Made by a program: the position numbers and the translations under genes
Assembly (NCBI GenBank): GCA_014656015.1
Contig: BNBP01000025.1
Span: 1 to 64,000 of the forward strand
Length of the DNA: 64,000 nt
Direction: 5' to 3'
Source: Streptomyces griseoaurantiacus
GTDB taxonomy: Bacteria; Actinomycetota; Actinomycetes; Streptomycetales; Streptomycetaceae
Shown: in pieces, positions 43,761-52,194 of the stretch
How positions within the stretch are numbered: position 1 is the stretch's first letter
Layout of the letters: the number at the start of each line of letters is the position of its first letter
Notes under the pieces: model-generated
The model's input: only the letters and a program-made list of their open reading frames with translations
Database searches by the model: none
Told to the model about the DNA's origin: nothing

Positions 43761-45401
43761 ATGACCATCCCCCTGCTGCTCCTCGCAGCGGCCTTCGTAC
43801 TGATCCTTGCCAACGGCTTCTTCGTGGCCGCCGAATTCGGTCTGGTCACCGTGGAGCGGGCCGAGGCCGAGAAGGCCGCCGCCGAGGGCGACCGGCGCGC
43901 ACGCACGGTCGTCGAGGCGCTCAAGCAACTCTCGTTCCAGCTCTCCGGCACCCAGCTCGGCATCACCATCACCTCCCTCGTCGTCGGCATGCTCGCCGAA
44001 CCGGCGCTGGCCGAACTGCTGCGCGGCCCGTTGGCCGCCCTCGGCCTGCCCGAGGGAGTGCTCTCCCCCCTCGCGGTCGTGGTCGGCATGCTGCTGGCCT
44101 CCGCGATACAGATGGTGATCGGCGAGCTCGTCCCGAAGAACTGGGCGGTGTCCCGGCCGCTGCAGGTCGCCCGCTTCGTCGCGGGCCCGCAGCACGTCTT
44201 CGCCCGCCTGTTCCGCCCGGTGATCTCGGCGCTCAACACCGTCGCCAACCGGCTCGTTCGGGCCCTGGGCGTGGAACCGGCCGAGGAACTGGCCTCCGCC
44301 CGCACCCCCGGCGAGCTGGTCTCGCTGGCCCGCCACTCCGCGCAGGCCGGCACGCTGGAGCAGGACACGGCCGACCTGTTCGTGCGCACGCTGTCGCTGG
44401 GCGACCTCACCGCCCAGCACGTGATGACCCCGCGCGTGAAGGTCAGTGCCCTGCAGTCCTCCGCGACCGCCGAGGACGTGGTCAACCTGACCCGCGCCAC
44501 CGGACTGTCCCGCTTCCCCGTCTACCGGGAGAAGATCGACGAGATCGTCGGCATGGTGCACCTCAAGGACGCGCTCGCCGTGCCCGTGCACGACCGGCTG
44601 CGCACCACCGTCGGCCGGATCGCCCAGCCGCCGGTCCTGGTCCCCGAGACCCTGCCGGTGCGGCCGCTGCTGACGCGGCTGCGCAGCGAGCAGCCCATCG
44701 CCGTCGTCGTCGACGAGTACGGCGGCACGGCGGGCGTGGTCACCCTGGAGGACATCGTCGAGGAACTCGTCGGCGAGGTGCGCGACGAGCACGACGGCCT
44801 CGACCTGCCCGAGCTCGCCGTCGCCCCGCCCGAGGACGGACGCCCCTCCTGGGACGTCGACGGCGGGCTGCGGGTCGACGTGCTGCGGCGCATCGGCCTC
44901 GACGCGCCGGAGGGGCCGTACGAGACGGTGGCCGGCCTCGTCGCCGACCTCCTGGGACGCATCCCCGCCCCCGGCGACCGCACGGACCTCCCCGGCTGGC
45001 GGCTGACCGTCCGGCAGGTCGACCACTACCACGCCGAGCGGGTCCGCCTGACCCGCACGGATCCGGCAGTCGAGACCCACGCGGCCTCCTCCCCGCCGGC
45101 CCCGCGCACCGCGCCCGCCGCGTCCGCCCCGACCCGCCCGGCGGCGGCACAGGCGTCCGCGCCCGGCGTCTCCTCGGCTCCGGCCCTGGCGGCCGCGCCC
45201 TGGAGCATGACCGCGGCGCCCGGCCCGGGCACCGGGACCGTGCTGCCGCACGCCGTCCCCGGCGGCGCGGCGCAGACGGCGGAGCGCCGCGGCGGCACCG
45301 CCGCGACCGGCCGCGAAGCCGTACCGGACGGCGACGCGGACACGTCCGGGCGCGCAGGACGGCCCGCCCGCAGCGGTTCCCAGGCGGAGGCCGTGCGATG
45401 A
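43761..45401 (+). CDS. CNNM/CorC-type membrane protein with CBS pair (hemolysin C-like), long tail
   Basis: 546 residues. An N-terminal DUF21/CNNM membrane domain has three to four segments (LLLAAAFVLILANGFFVAAEFGLV and later helices), with the conserved VIGELVPKNWAVSRP. A CBS pair follows (VMTPRVKVSALQ and VVVDEYGGTAGVVTLEDIVEELVGEVRDE). A CorC_HlyC domain comes next. The last about 110 residues are Ala/Pro-rich and unlike the family. Relatives are linked to magnesium or cobalt efflux. Its stop overlaps the next, paralogous gene by four bases. Confidence 0.9.
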   Translation: MTIPLLLLAAAFVLILANGFFVAAEFGLVTVERAEAEKAAAEGDRRARTVVEALKQLSFQLSGTQLGITITSLVVGMLAEPALAELLRGPLAALGLPEGVLSPLAVVVGMLLASAIQMVIGELVPKNWAVSRPLQVARFVAGPQHVFARLFRPVISALNTVANRLVRALGVEPAEELASARTPGELVSLARHSAQAGTLEQDTADLFVRTLSLGDLTAQHVMTPRVKVSALQSSATAEDVVNLTRATGLSRFPVYREKIDEIVGMVHLKDALAVPVHDRLRTTVGRIAQPPVLVPETLPVRPLLTRLRSEQPIAVVVDEYGGTAGVVTLEDIVEELVGEVRDEHDGLDLPELAVAPPEDGRPSWDVDGGLRVDVLRRIGLDAPEGPYETVAGLVADLLGRIPAPGDRTDLPGWRLTVRQVDHYHAERVRLTRTDPAVETHAASSPPAPRTAPAASAPTRPAAAQASAPGVSSAPALAAAPWSMTAAPGPGTGTVLPHAVPGGAAQTAERRGGTAATGREAVPDGDADTSGRAGRPARSGSQAEAVR

Positions 45402-46450
45402 GCGTCGTCCAACTCCTGTTCGCCGCGCTCCTGGTGCTCACGAACGGGTTCTTCGTCGGGGCCGAGTTCGCCCTGGTCTCCGTGCGGCGCAGCCAGATCG
45501 AGCCGCTCGGCACCGCCCGGGCGCGTCAGGTGCTCCAGGGGCTGGAGCGGCTGCCGCAGATGATGGCGGCCGCCCAGTTCGGCATCACGGTCTGCTCGCT
45601 CACCCTCGGCGCCGTCGCGGAACCCACCGTGGCGCACCTGCTGGAGCCCCTCTTCGCCGCGGTCCGGATCCCCGAGGGCATGGTCCATCCCCTCGGCTAC
45701 GTGATCGCGCTCGCCGCCGTGGTCTTCTTCCACCTCGTCATCGGCGAGATGGTGCCGAAGAACCTCGCGATGGCGGCACCCGAGAAGGCCGCGCTGTGGC
45801 TCGGTCCCGGCCTGGTCGCCTTCGCCCGCCTGTGCAGGCCGGTCACGGTCTTCCTCAGCGCCTGCGCCCGGCTCGTCCTCAGGATGTTCCGGGTGGAGCC
45901 CAAGGACGAGGTCGAGGCGGTCTTCACCAGCGAGCAGCTCAACCAGCTCGTCGAGGACTCCGGCCAGGCCGGACTGCTCGACCCCGAGGAGCAGGAGCGC
46001 CTGGAGGACGCACTGGAACTGGGCTCCCGCCCGGTCACCGACGTCCTCCTGGACCGCGCCTCGCTGGTGACGGTGCGCCCCGCGGTCACCCCGGGGGAGA
46101 TCGTGGCGCTGACGGCCCGGACCGGGTACTCCCGGTTCCCCGTCGCCGCCGAGACCGGTGCCTTCATGGGCTATCTGCACGTGAAGGACGTCCTCGACCT
46201 CGAGGAGTCCGAGCGGGCGGTACCCCAGCACGTGTGGCGGCCGATGACCACCCTGGCCGCCGAACTGCCGCTGGACGACGCCCTGACGGTGATGCGGCGG
46301 GCCGCGACCCACCTGGCGCAGGTGGCGGACGCCTCCGGCCGGGTGCTGGGCCTCGTCGCCCTGGAGGACGTCCTGGAACTGCTGGTCGGCGAGGTGCGGG
46401 ACCCGGCGCACCGGCTCGCCCCCGAAGGGGCGAAGGCACCCGCGGTGTGA
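45398..46450 (+). CDS. CNNM/CorC-type membrane protein with CBS pair (second paralogue)
   Basis: 350 residues. It has the same DUF21 architecture as the preceding gene (LLVLTNGFFVGAEFALVSVRRSQIE and VIGEMVPKNLAMAAPEKA). A CBS pair follows (VTDVLLDRASLVTVRP and VLGLVALEDVLELLVGEVRDP). It lacks the C-terminal CorC_HlyC domain and the long tail of its neighbour. The ATGA overlap suggests coupled translation and perhaps a heteromeric complex. Tandem pairs of this kind are common in actinobacteria. Confidence 0.9.
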   Translation: MSVVQLLFAALLVLTNGFFVGAEFALVSVRRSQIEPLGTARARQVLQGLERLPQMMAAAQFGITVCSLTLGAVAEPTVAHLLEPLFAAVRIPEGMVHPLGYVIALAAVVFFHLVIGEMVPKNLAMAAPEKAALWLGPGLVAFARLCRPVTVFLSACARLVLRMFRVEPKDEVEAVFTSEQLNQLVEDSGQAGLLDPEEQERLEDALELGSRPVTDVLLDRASLVTVRPAVTPGEIVALTARTGYSRFPVAAETGAFMGYLHVKDVLDLEESERAVPQHVWRPMTTLAAELPLDDALTVMRRAATHLAQVADASGRVLGLVALEDVLELLVGEVRDPAHRLAPEGAKAPAV

Positions 46451-46484
46451 GGGACGGCGGGGGCGGCGGACACTCCGCCGTCCC
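46451..46484. terminator. Bidirectional terminator between the CNNM pair and the AAA gene
   Basis: Arms 46451-46460 and 46475-46484 pair perfectly over 10 bp, directly after the CNNM stop and 34 bases before the convergent AAA gene ends. Confidence 0.75.
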
Positions 46485-46517
46485 CGCGCACGCCCTCCCG
46501 GTGAGGGCCGTGACGTC

Positions 46518-48410
46518 CTACAGCGCGGACGGATCCTGCGGGCTCCGCCCGGACAGGACCTCCCCGTACGCCTGCATCAGGTCCGGCAGCCGCAGCGTGG
46601 CGAGGTCGTCCCGGGACAGGGCCCCGGGATACGTGCTCAGCCGCAGGTCCCGGTAGGCACAGCTCTTCTCGTACAGCGTGCGCAGGAACCGCCCGTTGCC
46701 CAGTTCGTCGATCCATCCCTGGTCGACGACGTGCCCGGCGATCGAGCGCAGCTCGTCCAGCGCCTCCTCGTCCCAGACGTCGCCGTTCTCCGCCGCCAGC
46801 ACCTCCCCGATGGACGTCAGCTCCAGCGGCCGGTACGAGGGGAAGTCCACCCGTGTGGTGAACCGCGAGGACAGCCCGGGATTGGCGGCCAGCAGCCGGT
46901 CCATGCCCTCCGGGTACCCGGCGAGGATGACCACCAGGTGGTCCCGGTTGTCCTCCGCCCGCTTCAGCAGCACCTGCAGCGCCTCGTCGCCGTACGCGTC
47001 GCCCTTGCCGTAGCCGGAATTGGACAGGGCGTACGCCTCGTCGACGAAGAGGACACCGCCGATCGCCGAGTCGATCAGCTCGTTGGCCTTCACGGCCGTC
47101 TGCCCGAGGTACTCGCCTACGAGGTCCGCCCGCTGCGCCTCCACCAGGTGGTCGCCGCCGAGCAGCCCGAGCGCGTAGAACACCCGGCCGAGGATGCGCG
47201 CCACCGTCGTCTTCCCGGTGCCGGAGGGACCCGAGAAGACGAAGTGCCGCTTCGGCGGCTGCACGGGCAGCCCCTGACCGGCCCGCAGCCGCGCCATGTT
47301 GAGTTGCGCCGACAACGCCTTGACCTGGCGTTTCACCGGCTCCAGGCCGACCATCCGCTCCAGCTCGGCGAGTGCCTGCGCCAGCAGCGCGGAATCGGTG
47401 GGCCCGGCCGGCAGCGAGGACGTGCCCGTTCCGGTCCGTTCCCGGGCCGCGTCGGCGGCCGGCGCCGCGACGACCGGGGCGGCCGGAACGGTGGGCGGCT
47501 CGGGCTCGGGGGCGGTCCGCAGGTCCCAGCCCTCCGCGCCGGCGCCGTACAGCGGGTCGGCGGCGTCGAGTCCGTCCGGGCCGTCCAGCAGGTCCTGGCC
47601 GAGGCCGGCGAGCGTGATCGCCGCGAGACCGGTCGCGTCCTCGTACCCGTCCCCCTCGGAGATCGCCGCGAGCCGGGCCGAGGTGTCCATGAACGCCGGG
47701 TCCACCCGGTGCACCGCCCGGTACAGGGGCAGCGCGGCCGCCGAACGGCCGGTGCCCTCATGTGCCCGCGCGAGCCAGTACCGCAGTTCCTTGCGCTGCG
47801 GCTGCTCGCTGCGGCACCGCATCAGCGCGGCCGACAGCAGCGGCTCGGCCTGCCCGAACATCTCCAGCCGCACCCGTGCCATGCCGCCGAACAGCCCCGC
47901 CTCGATGCCGAGGAGGGTGTCGTCGATCAGCGGGTCGGTGTGCCGGACCAACTGCTCCCAGTCCTTGACCAGATAGGCCCGGCAGGCGTGCAGGAAGCGG
48001 ACCTGGGGGTCGGTGTCGATGGGCGGCAGCCCCGCGAGGGCCCGGTCGAGTTCGGGCACGTGCCGCCCGTCCAGCCAGTGCGAGGCGTGAGCGAGCAGGA
48101 GATCGCGGGGGCTCTCCAGCACCGGCTGCACCCACCAGCCCAGCCAGTACCAGGAGTTGAAGGTGCGTCGGTGCCGGGCCCGCTGCTCCCCGAAGCGCTC
48201 CCGGTGGTGGAACATCCGCAGCAGGGCGGTCGTCGTGTCGACGCGCAGCGCGTGCAGGCCGAGCCAGCCGTCCGCCATCCCGGGGTCCATCCGTACCGCG
48301 GCCCGGAACTCCTCCTCCGCCTGTGGGTAGGCGCCCATGGTGTAGGCGTCCACGCCGCGCAGCCAGGCGAGGTCGGCCGGAGCCTCGGGGCCCTGCGTGC
48401 CGAAGTCCAT
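46518..48410 (-). CDS. TPR-AAA ATPase of the CbxX/CfqX (EccA-like) family
   Basis: 630 residues. The N-terminal half is helical and TPR-like (GVDAYTMGAYPQAEEEFRAAVRMDPGMADGW and later LPLYRAVHRVDPAFM). An Ala/Pro linker follows. The C-terminal AAA domain has Walker A GPSGTGKTT (394-402, Lys400), Walker B GVLFVDEAYAL, and NPGLSSRF as sensor/arginine finger. EccA ATPases have this same TPR-plus-AAA layout and serve type VII secretion, but no ESX genes adjoin it. A chaperone-like remodelling role is a fair description; the partner is unknown. The start is ATG 48410. Confidence 0.88.
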   Translation of the reverse strand: MDFGTQGPEAPADLAWLRGVDAYTMGAYPQAEEEFRAAVRMDPGMADGWLGLHALRVDTTTALLRMFHHRERFGEQRARHRRTFNSWYWLGWWVQPVLESPRDLLLAHASHWLDGRHVPELDRALAGLPPIDTDPQVRFLHACRAYLVKDWEQLVRHTDPLIDDTLLGIEAGLFGGMARVRLEMFGQAEPLLSAALMRCRSEQPQRKELRYWLARAHEGTGRSAAALPLYRAVHRVDPAFMDTSARLAAISEGDGYEDATGLAAITLAGLGQDLLDGPDGLDAADPLYGAGAEGWDLRTAPEPEPPTVPAAPVVAAPAADAARERTGTGTSSLPAGPTDSALLAQALAELERMVGLEPVKRQVKALSAQLNMARLRAGQGLPVQPPKRHFVFSGPSGTGKTTVARILGRVFYALGLLGGDHLVEAQRADLVGEYLGQTAVKANELIDSAIGGVLFVDEAYALSNSGYGKGDAYGDEALQVLLKRAEDNRDHLVVILAGYPEGMDRLLAANPGLSSRFTTRVDFPSYRPLELTSIGEVLAAENGDVWDEEALDELRSIAGHVVDQGWIDELGNGRFLRTLYEKSCAYRDLRLSTYPGALSRDDLATLRLPDLMQAYGEVLSGRSPQDPSAL

Positions 48411-48682
48411 CACGTCCCCCACAAACCGTGCCCCCGATGGTTCACCGCCGGGCAGGTGCCCGTCGGCAGTCCTCGAACCGCTGTACCGCGGACCGGAGTT
48501 GCAGTGGTGCGACCAGGCGGGCCCGGTCACGCCGAGGGCATCGTACCTGCGGGGCAGCCGCCCGCCGAAGGGTGCCGTCGGGGCCTTCGGACGAGGTGGG
48601 AGCACGGGGGCGCACACGCGCCGGTGACGGTGAGTGAGCGCGGGGCGCCGCTCGGCACACGGGAAGGCGCCCGCGGACAGGA
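48411..48682. other. Gap between AAA and kinase genes, no gene recognised
   Basis: The 472-base gap 48411-48882 separates two minus-strand genes. It must hold the promoter of the AAA gene. No tRNA, small RNA family or plausible reading frame was recognised. The only strong structure is the hairpin at 48683-48720; a weak 5-bp stem lies at 48861-48873. Confidence 0.6.
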
Positions 48683-48720
48683 CGAAGCCCCCGATCACGG
48701 GGGAACAACCGGGGGCTTCG
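48683..48720 (-). terminator. Hairpin downstream of the uridine kinase-like gene
   Basis: Arms 48683-48693 and 48710-48720 pair perfectly over 11 bp around a 16-base loop. The loop contains CGGGG, which can pair with the left arm instead, so two folds compete. It may terminate the kinase transcript or act in the leader of the AAA gene. Confidence 0.6.
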
Positions 48721-48882
48721 CGCGCGAGGGCGGTTCCGCGGAACCGCACATGGGCAACGTAGGACGTGTGCGGCGCCCCGGTCAAGCGGTGCGGAGGGCC
48801 GGGCGCACACGTCGATGAGCTGGCCCTTCACTGAATCAGCACACCGCTGACGATCCGTCACCCTCCGTGAGGGAATCCCCTG

Positions 48883-49602
48883 TCACCAGGTCCCCGCGGG
48901 CCCCGGCAGCACCAGATATTTTTCGCCGGACGCGGATTCGGACCCGGACGCGGACGCGGCTTCGGGCCCGGACCCGGACCCGGACCCGGCTTCGGTGCCG
49001 GCCGCGGACCCGGACCGGATCCCCTCGCGCGTCCGCCGCACCAGCAGATCGGCGTGCGGTCGTGAGGGGTCCTCGGCGAAGTGCCGGCGCTCCGCCGGGA
49101 TCCAACCGTCCCAGAACTCCCGCTGCTCCTCGCCGTCCCGCTCCCGGCCGGCCCGCCAGGCCTCCTCGGCCGGCAGCTCCATCCACAGCAGCAGCGCCAG
49201 ATGCGGGCGCAGGGCCCGGCGTCCGGCGCCGACCCCCTCGAGCAGCACCACGGGAGCGGGCGGCAGCGCGCGCGCCGGTCCGAAGCGGCGCGCACGCCAG
49301 TCGTACGGGCGGTAGTGCGCCGTGCGGCCCTCGCGCAGCGGTGCGAGGACCTCGCGCAGCAGCCGCCCCGTCCAGTCGAAGAGTTCCGCGTGGGTGGCGA
49401 TGTCGTCGAGGTGCAGCACCGGTGCCCCGCCCAGTGCCTCGGCCAGTCGCCCCGCGAACGTGCTCTTCCCGGACCCCGCGTGCCCGTCCACGCCGAGGAG
49501 CCGCACGTCCCCGCACGAGGGCGGTGTGCGGCGCACCGAGGAAACGAGCTGCTGAATGACGAGCCCCGAACGCCGAGTACCGGCAGAGATTGACGGAACC
49601 AT
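48883..49602 (-). CDS. Uridine kinase-like P-loop protein
   Basis: 239 residues. Walker A is GHAGSGKST (40-48). LHLDDIATHAELFDW resembles the uridine kinase/phosphoribulokinase substrate loop. YRPYDWRARRFG and VVLLEGVGAGRRALRPHLALLLW follow the family order. It probably phosphorylates a nucleoside or similar alcohol. The C-terminal about 35 residues are a Ser/Gly/Ala/Glu repeat encoded by a hexamer-like repeat tract, before a short conserved end. ATG 49602 has AGGAGAG just upstream on the minus strand. It is divergent from the C39-like peptidase gene. Confidence 0.86.
   Translation of the reverse strand: MVPSISAGTRRSGLVIQQLVSSVRRTPPSCGDVRLLGVDGHAGSGKSTFAGRLAEALGGAPVLHLDDIATHAELFDWTGRLLREVLAPLREGRTAHYRPYDWRARRFGPARALPPAPVVLLEGVGAGRRALRPHLALLLWMELPAEEAWRAGRERDGEEQREFWDGWIPAERRHFAEDPSRPHADLLVRRTREGIRSGSAAGTEAGSGSGSGPEAASASGSESASGEKYLVLPGPAGTW
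48926..49017. repeat. Hexamer-type repeat tract in the 3' part of the kinase-like gene
   Basis: Repeats of CGGACC/CGGACG-like hexamers interrupted by CTTCGG units cover about 90 bases. They encode the low-complexity Ser/Gly/Ala tail. All units keep the frame, so slippage would change only the tail length. Confidence 0.75.
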
Positions 49603-49747
49603 TCTCTCCTGTCGGAGGTCGAGACCAATAGTGGTGGCGCGCCGAAGCGCCGGAATGCTGGCAGGCGTCCCGCCGCGGCGGCCATAGTTGGCCCACTCGC
49701 GTCCCACCACCGTCCAAGGACCCAAGGACACTCGGGGGTAGACACAC

Positions 49748-51103
49748 ATGACCGGATCTTCCCAGCCCTCCCGCCGTACCCTCCTCACCGCCGCGGTGGC
49801 CGTCGCCGCCGCGGCCGGCGCGACGGCCCCCGCGGCGGCCGCCCCCTTCCACCGTCCGACGAGAACGAAGCCCGCACCCACCGTGGACCATCACGCCTGG
49901 ACCTCCGTCACCGACTGGCGTTCCGGCACGGCCAAGGGCACCCGCGTCCTCGCCGGTGCCCGCCCCGGCCTGGTGCTCGACGCCCCCGCGGGCCGCACCG
50001 ACTACACCGACCCGCACACCGGCCGGACCTCCGCCTGGGAGTACGCCACCTGGACCTCCCGGGCCCACACCCTGGCCGTGCCCGCCACCGAGCTCATCGC
50101 CTCCTGGAACGCGCGGACCCCGGCCGGCACCTGGATCCAGACCGAGGTCTCGGCCCGCTACTCCGACGGCACCGACACCCCCTGGTACGTGATGGGGCGC
50201 TGGGCGGCCGGCGACGAGGACATCCGCCGCACCTCCGTGGACGACCAGAGCGACGGCAGGAGCAGCGTCTGGACCGACACCCTCGCCGTCGACGACGCCG
50301 CGAGCGGGCTGCGCCTCGCCTCCTACCGGTTGCGCCTCACCCTGTACCGTGCGCCCGGCACCGAGAAGACGCCCACCGTGTGGCGGCTCGGCGCCATGGG
50401 CTCGGACGTCCCCGACCGTTTCACGGTGCCGGCCTCCACGCCGGGGTACGCCGGGGAACTCCGGGTCCCGCGCTACTCCCAGGAGATCCACAAGGGCCAG
50501 TACCCGCAGTACGACAACGGCGGCGAGGCCTGGTGCAGCCCCACCTCCTCGCAGATGATCATCGAGTACTGGGGCCGAAGGCCGACGGCCGGGCAACTCG
50601 CCTGGGTGGACCCGTCGTACGCCGATCCCCAGGTCTGCCACGCGGCCCGCTACACCTTCGACCACCAGTACGAGGGCTGTGGCAACTGGCCCTTCAACGC
50701 GGCCTATGCGGCGACCTACCCGGACATGCAGGGGGTGGTGACCCGGCTGACCTCGCTCAACGACGTCGAGACGCTGGTCGCCGCGGGTATCCCGGTCATC
50801 ACCTCGCAGTCCTTCCTCAAGGAGGAGCTGACGGGCGCCGGTTACGGCACCGCGGGACACCTGATGACCGTGATCGGCTTCACCGCCGAGGGTGACGTCA
50901 TCGCCAACGACCCCGCCGCGCCCGGCGACGCCGAGGTGCGCCGCGTCTACCGGCGCCGCGAATTCGAGAACATCTGGCTGCGCACCAAGCGCTACGACGC
51001 CAACGGCCAGGTCAAGGGTGGCTCCGGCGGGGTCTGCTATCTGTACTTCCCGGCCCGTCCGACGCCGGAGGCACAGCGCGCTCTCGCGAGCGTGGGGGTG
51101 TGA
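49748..51103 (+). CDS. Exported C39-like papain-fold peptidase
   Basis: 451 residues. A twin-arginine signal (SRRTLLTAAVAVAAAAGATAPAAAA) fits Tat export. A beta-rich N-terminal domain (about 45-225) precedes a peptidase C39-like domain. The catalytic triad is Cys263 (EAWCSPTSS), His371 (AGHLMTVIGF) and Asp388 (VIANDPAAP). It should act outside the cell on peptides or peptidoglycan stems; the substrate is unknown. ATG 49748 has a weak GGGGT upstream. The 145-base divergent gap has ATAGT motifs on both sides that may be -10 boxes. Confidence 0.9.
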   Translation: MTGSSQPSRRTLLTAAVAVAAAAGATAPAAAAPFHRPTRTKPAPTVDHHAWTSVTDWRSGTAKGTRVLAGARPGLVLDAPAGRTDYTDPHTGRTSAWEYATWTSRAHTLAVPATELIASWNARTPAGTWIQTEVSARYSDGTDTPWYVMGRWAAGDEDIRRTSVDDQSDGRSSVWTDTLAVDDAASGLRLASYRLRLTLYRAPGTEKTPTVWRLGAMGSDVPDRFTVPASTPGYAGELRVPRYSQEIHKGQYPQYDNGGEAWCSPTSSQMIIEYWGRRPTAGQLAWVDPSYADPQVCHAARYTFDHQYEGCGNWPFNAAYAATYPDMQGVVTRLTSLNDVETLVAAGIPVITSQSFLKEELTGAGYGTAGHLMTVIGFTAEGDVIANDPAAPGDAEVRRVYRRREFENIWLRTKRYDANGQVKGGSGGVCYLYFPARPTPEAQRALASVGV

Positions 51104-51174
51104 CGACCAGGTGCGCCGCCGAGGCACGCCGGCCTGAGTGAGATTCCCGTCCCGATCGGGTCCGCCGTCGACCG

Positions 51175-51227
51175 ATCGACCGGTGTGCCCTCCACGAGAT
51201 CTCTCGCGGGAGGGGACACCGGTCGAT
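51175..51227. terminator. Long bidirectional terminator hairpin
   Basis: Arms 51175-51193 and 51209-51227 pair over 19 bp with one mismatch, capped by a nested 5-bp hairpin (51195-51206). It lies between the convergent ends of the C39-like gene (51103) and the unknown gene (51276). Confidence 0.85.
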
Positions 51228-51275
51228 TGGCGTGCCGGAGGGTACGGGCGTGGCGGACGTCCCGATATGACCGCC

Positions 51276-51884
51276 TCAGATGGTCGGGGTGTCGTCGACG
51301 ACCGGCTTGTGCACCTCGACGACCGGCTTCCACCCCGCCGAGAACTCGATGAAGTCCGCGCGGGTGGGGTAGGTGTCGATCGCGCGACGGTCACGCTTGG
51401 GGTTGTCGCCTCCCTTGCGTCCCCGGGGAACCTGCTCCTCGAAGATGTCGACCTTCACGTCGGGGACCTCCTTGAGGCCCTGCCGCCAGATCTGCACGAT
51501 GTCGGCGCCGAACGCCTGCCGGGCCGCGGCGTAGAGGGCACTGAGCGACCCCTTGTCCCCGCCCGGGACGAAAAGCGCCAAGTCCAGTACGACACCGGCG
51601 GACTGGAGGACCTCGACGGTCTCCGAGCCGTTCTCGTCGGCCACGTGGATTCCGGCTTCGTTCTCGTCGTCCGGAAGGCAGGTGACTTCTTCCTGGAATA
51701 TGGTGCGCGCCGTGATCGCGCCGCCCTCGAATTCCTCACCGGGCCTGGTCAGAAAGGCAGGGACATAGCAGTCGGGAAGTTTGAGCTCGGCCGTGTCGGC
51801 GGAAACGAAGATTCTGTCCTTCACGCCGAGCTTCGTCACCTCTTCGAGCGAGAGACGGCGAGTGGCGATTTTCTCCGTGTTCAC
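51276..51884 (-). CDS. Protein of unknown function, lower G+C
   Basis: 202 residues that I do not recognise. The sequence is acidic in the middle (EEVTCLPDDENEAGIHVADENG) and ends FIEFSAGWKPVVEVHKPVVDDTP. It has no signal peptide, membrane segment or obvious motif. Two Cys (in LPDCYVP and VTCLPDD) could bind metal or form a disulfide. GTG 51884 is preceded by AAAGGGA on the minus strand. Hand counts give about 53-60 percent G+C for 51661-51960, against near 78 percent in a sampled line of the neighbouring gene. This suggests horizontal acquisition. Confidence 0.75.
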   Translation of the reverse strand: MNTEKIATRRLSLEEVTKLGVKDRIFVSADTAELKLPDCYVPAFLTRPGEEFEGGAITARTIFQEEVTCLPDDENEAGIHVADENGSETVEVLQSAGVVLDLALFVPGGDKGSLSALYAAARQAFGADIVQIWRQGLKEVPDVKVDIFEEQVPRGRKGGDNPKRDRRAIDTYPTRADFIEFSAGWKPVVEVHKPVVDDTPTI

Positions 51885-52194
51885 GATTTCCCTTTCAGGT
51901 GGCACTGTCCTTTCGAATGAGGACGTTACCATGATCACCCAAGGCCAACTGCACCGTGAAATCAGGGGAGATGGCCCCCGAGGACCGGTGCGGAGGATAT
52001 CGGGGCGAGCGCCACTCGGGCGGGCGCGTATCCGCCAGATGGTACCCCTCGCCAGGGTGTGCGGGATCGACCGGCGATTGCTTCTCGACGCTGTGCGCTA
52101 CGTGCAGCGATTGACGCGGGGTTCACGCCGGATGTCGCCAATATCCCCTTCGGGGCAACCCGTCAAAGGATTCCGGCGGTATCACTCCGGCCCG
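51885..52194. other. Lower-G+C gap beside the unknown gene
   Basis: The 310 bases hold the promoter of the unknown gene and no convincing reading frame. The A+T-richer character of the gene continues to about 51960. A short frame near 52059-52200 could be a gene remnant but cannot be supported. Confidence 0.5.

Noticed and set aside
48411-48882. A tRNA-like TTCGAG segment near 48475 on the minus strand
   Set aside because: The T-arm stem has a mismatch, and no acceptor, D or anticodon arms can be built around it.
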